Assembly (NCBI GenBank): GCA_964019425.1
Contig: OZ025781.1
Coordinates: 1,060,501-1,124,500, forward strand
DNA from: Flectonema sp. DT1601
Lineage: Eukaryota > Euglenozoa > Diplonemea > Diplonemida > Diplonemidae
Direction of reading: 5' to 3'
Length of the DNA stretch: 64,000 nucleotides
A program made the position numbers and the translations under genes. Shown here one piece after another: positions 62,343-64,000 of this stretch. The stretch's first letter is position 1. Each line of letters starts with the position of its first letter. The notes below the pieces were generated by a model that did no database searches, was not told the DNA's origin, and saw only the letters and a program-made list of their open reading frames with translations.

Positions 62343-64000
62343 AACTTAACCACTAAGACTATCGTGTACGTTTCAAGTCTGAAACGAGAAACTCATTCGT
62401 GGCAACTTCACGAAAATAAAATTATTGACAAAAAGGGGTTCTTATTATGCTAGGAGTGCTGTCTGTTTGAATGAAAGAAAAAACACTTTATTACAATATT
62501 GCATATCAAACACTTCCGATAGCGTAGTTGTTTTCATCAAAAAGAGAAAAATTCTGCTACGAAAAACAGTTAAATATTTCCTGTGTGACGGTTGTCAACA
62601 GTGAAGTGAGCAAAACTTTTTTTTTTTTTTTTTTCAATATTGCTAGTACGCAAGCAGAGACCTAAATTAAATTCCTCCTTGCTTATGACAATTCAGTCCA
62701 GGGAAAAAAAACTGGAGGGGTGAGAGAGAAAAAAAAGGGGGGAAGGTTTGCAGGTTCGCTTACGAAATTACCACCCCAGAACTTAGCGACTAACATCAGA
62801 GTTCTTGACTAATAGCTCAGCTCTGTAATGACACGGAGATATCGTCTATTTAGCACACATTTGAAAACCATTTAAATTTTCAAATTGTTTTTTTTTTTTT
62901 TCAGATTTAGAATTTTTTTTTTAAGGTAGGTTCAGAAGCGAATTTATTATTCTCTCCTTTTTCACACAATATATAAAAGATTGAGAAAAAAAAACGTTAC
63001 AGTTCGTTACAATTCGTTACAATTACCGCAGCTTTCAAAAGCGTTCAACTCTGCCGAGTCAAGCTAGCTAGTTCAGATGAAAATCCATAGCGTTGTGCCA
63101 TCGAGAATAAGAGAGAGTAGGGGGCGACAATACGACTACAATCTATTTTTAATTCACCCATTGTGTAATTTAAAAATTTAAAAAAAAAAAAAAAAAAAAA
63201 GACAACTGCGTCAGTGTCCAGACGATAGGGCGGGGAGGTATAAAAAAAAAAAAAAAAAAGATTGTTCTTTTTTTTTTTACACGTTAAAAGAAAAATGACG
63301 AGAGATAAAGTTAAGCGAAACATGCTCAAGTCACTTACACGAAAAGAAATATAATAATTTATTCAAGTTCCCGTAGTAAACAGGGTTCATATTATTTTAT
63401 TTCTACATTTTAATTTAATGAGCGAAGAAGTAATTTTGAGCACCAAATCACAACGAAATATGTTATGGTTGCTCGATATTAAGATTACAAACAAAAAGAA
63501 GTGCAACGAACGCGTCATCGCAGATCAGTTTATGAACATCACAGCAAGCGGGACTTTCGCTGCCAACGTTCATTAGGAATTAGACAGTTCTTTCTTAGAT
63601 TTCGGTACATGAGAGCTACAAAAAAGCCAATTATGTGAAGCTAGAATAAAAAAAAAAAGCATCGATAAAAGTGAAGGGAACGACGATGAGCACAGTAAAA
63701 ACGCAGCAGCCGATGCTGACAGACAGGAACTTTCCCGCCTGAATGCACACTACATTATCTCAAAATGAACAAAAGAGAGGGGGAAAAAAAAACACAAGAA
63801 GACAGAACAAGATCAAAAAGAAACGAAACCGACACTAGTAGTGAACAACACTTACTAGGCTTGATTGGTTCACACATTTTAACATATAAAACACAAACAC
63901 CACAACAGAGACCAGAAAGATTGAACTCTTCCGATCAATAATTTGAATGAAAAAAAAAAAGAAAATTGTATAAACTTATGAAGGGAGGGATCTTTGCCTA
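62239..64000. other. Intergenic to window end, no gene
   Basis: Nothing coding. A T28 run (62255-62282) and an A29 run (62312-62340) face each other across 29 nt. More runs occur near 62616-62634, 63180-63200 and 63243-63259. The next gene upstream in transcription direction must lie beyond 64000. Confidence 0.45.

Noticed and set aside
1-64000. CRISPR arrays, operons with ribosome binding sites, bacterial contamination
   Set aside because: Spliceosomal introns in actin, eL42, Kae1, AlkB, DEAD-box and PIPK-like genes show eukaryotic nuclear DNA.

Overview
This is eukaryotic nuclear DNA, AT-rich and full of long A/T homopolymer runs. I support 28 protein genes plus one degenerate insertion, and all 28 genes lie on the minus strand. 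Cis-introns are short (about 50-110 nt typically) with a very constant GTATGT-type donor and an AG acceptor. Almost every initiator ATG sits about 7-45 nt downstream, in transcript direction, of a pyrimidine-rich or T/A-rich CAG/TAG acceptor. One-way gene order, an AG acceptor in front of nearly every ATG, a paraflagellar-rod-like coiled-coil protein and a degenerate cyclase-type receptor together suggest a euglenozoan with polycistronic transcription and spliced-leader trans-splicing. The intron content is too high for a trypanosomatid, so a diplonemid, early-branching kinetoplastid or euglenid is my inference. The code is standard, since TAG, TAA and TGA all end genes.

Layout from left to right. 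1-930: edge-truncated histidine phosphatase with an SH3-like domain. 2.5-4.6 kb: a small hypothetical gene and two near-identical 110-aa genes. 4.8-6.2 kb: Kae1/OSGEP. 6.7-12.3 kb: a basic hypothetical protein, an acyltransferase, a membrane cyclase-like protein and a 92-aa membrane protein. 12.4-13.6 kb: a four-exon AlkB-type dioxygenase. 13.9-20.25 kb: a nine-exon, 1642-aa phosphatidylinositol-phosphate-kinase-like protein with EF-hands and PDZ domains; its first intron holds a foreign, GC-richer, A-tailed insertion with a frameshifted USP-like fragment. 22-23.9 kb: a zinc-finger/SH3-like/EF-hand protein. 24.3-31.3 kb: three actin genes, with an ankyrin gene between the first two. 34.3-40.3 kb: two secreted/surface glycosidase-like proteins. 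40.5-47 kb: VPS52, a large helical protein, ribosomal eL42 and a divergent 14-3-3. 50.4-62.2 kb: a nucleotidyltransferase (TUTase/PAP), a basic hypothetical, a DEAD-box helicase, a hypothetical, the paraflagellar-rod-like protein and a TatD nuclease. 62.2-64 kb: no gene seen.

The genes do not form one pathway. Local themes are glycan processing at the surface (GH123-like and GH29 side by side), RNA and tRNA metabolism (Kae1, TUTase, DEAD-box), cytoskeleton and flagellum (actins, rod protein), and signalling (cyclase-like, PIPK-like, 14-3-3). The most unusual items are the PIPK-like fusion with missing catalytic residues, the insertion in its intron, the mosaic actin array and the pair of 110-aa genes that are identical only within the CDS.
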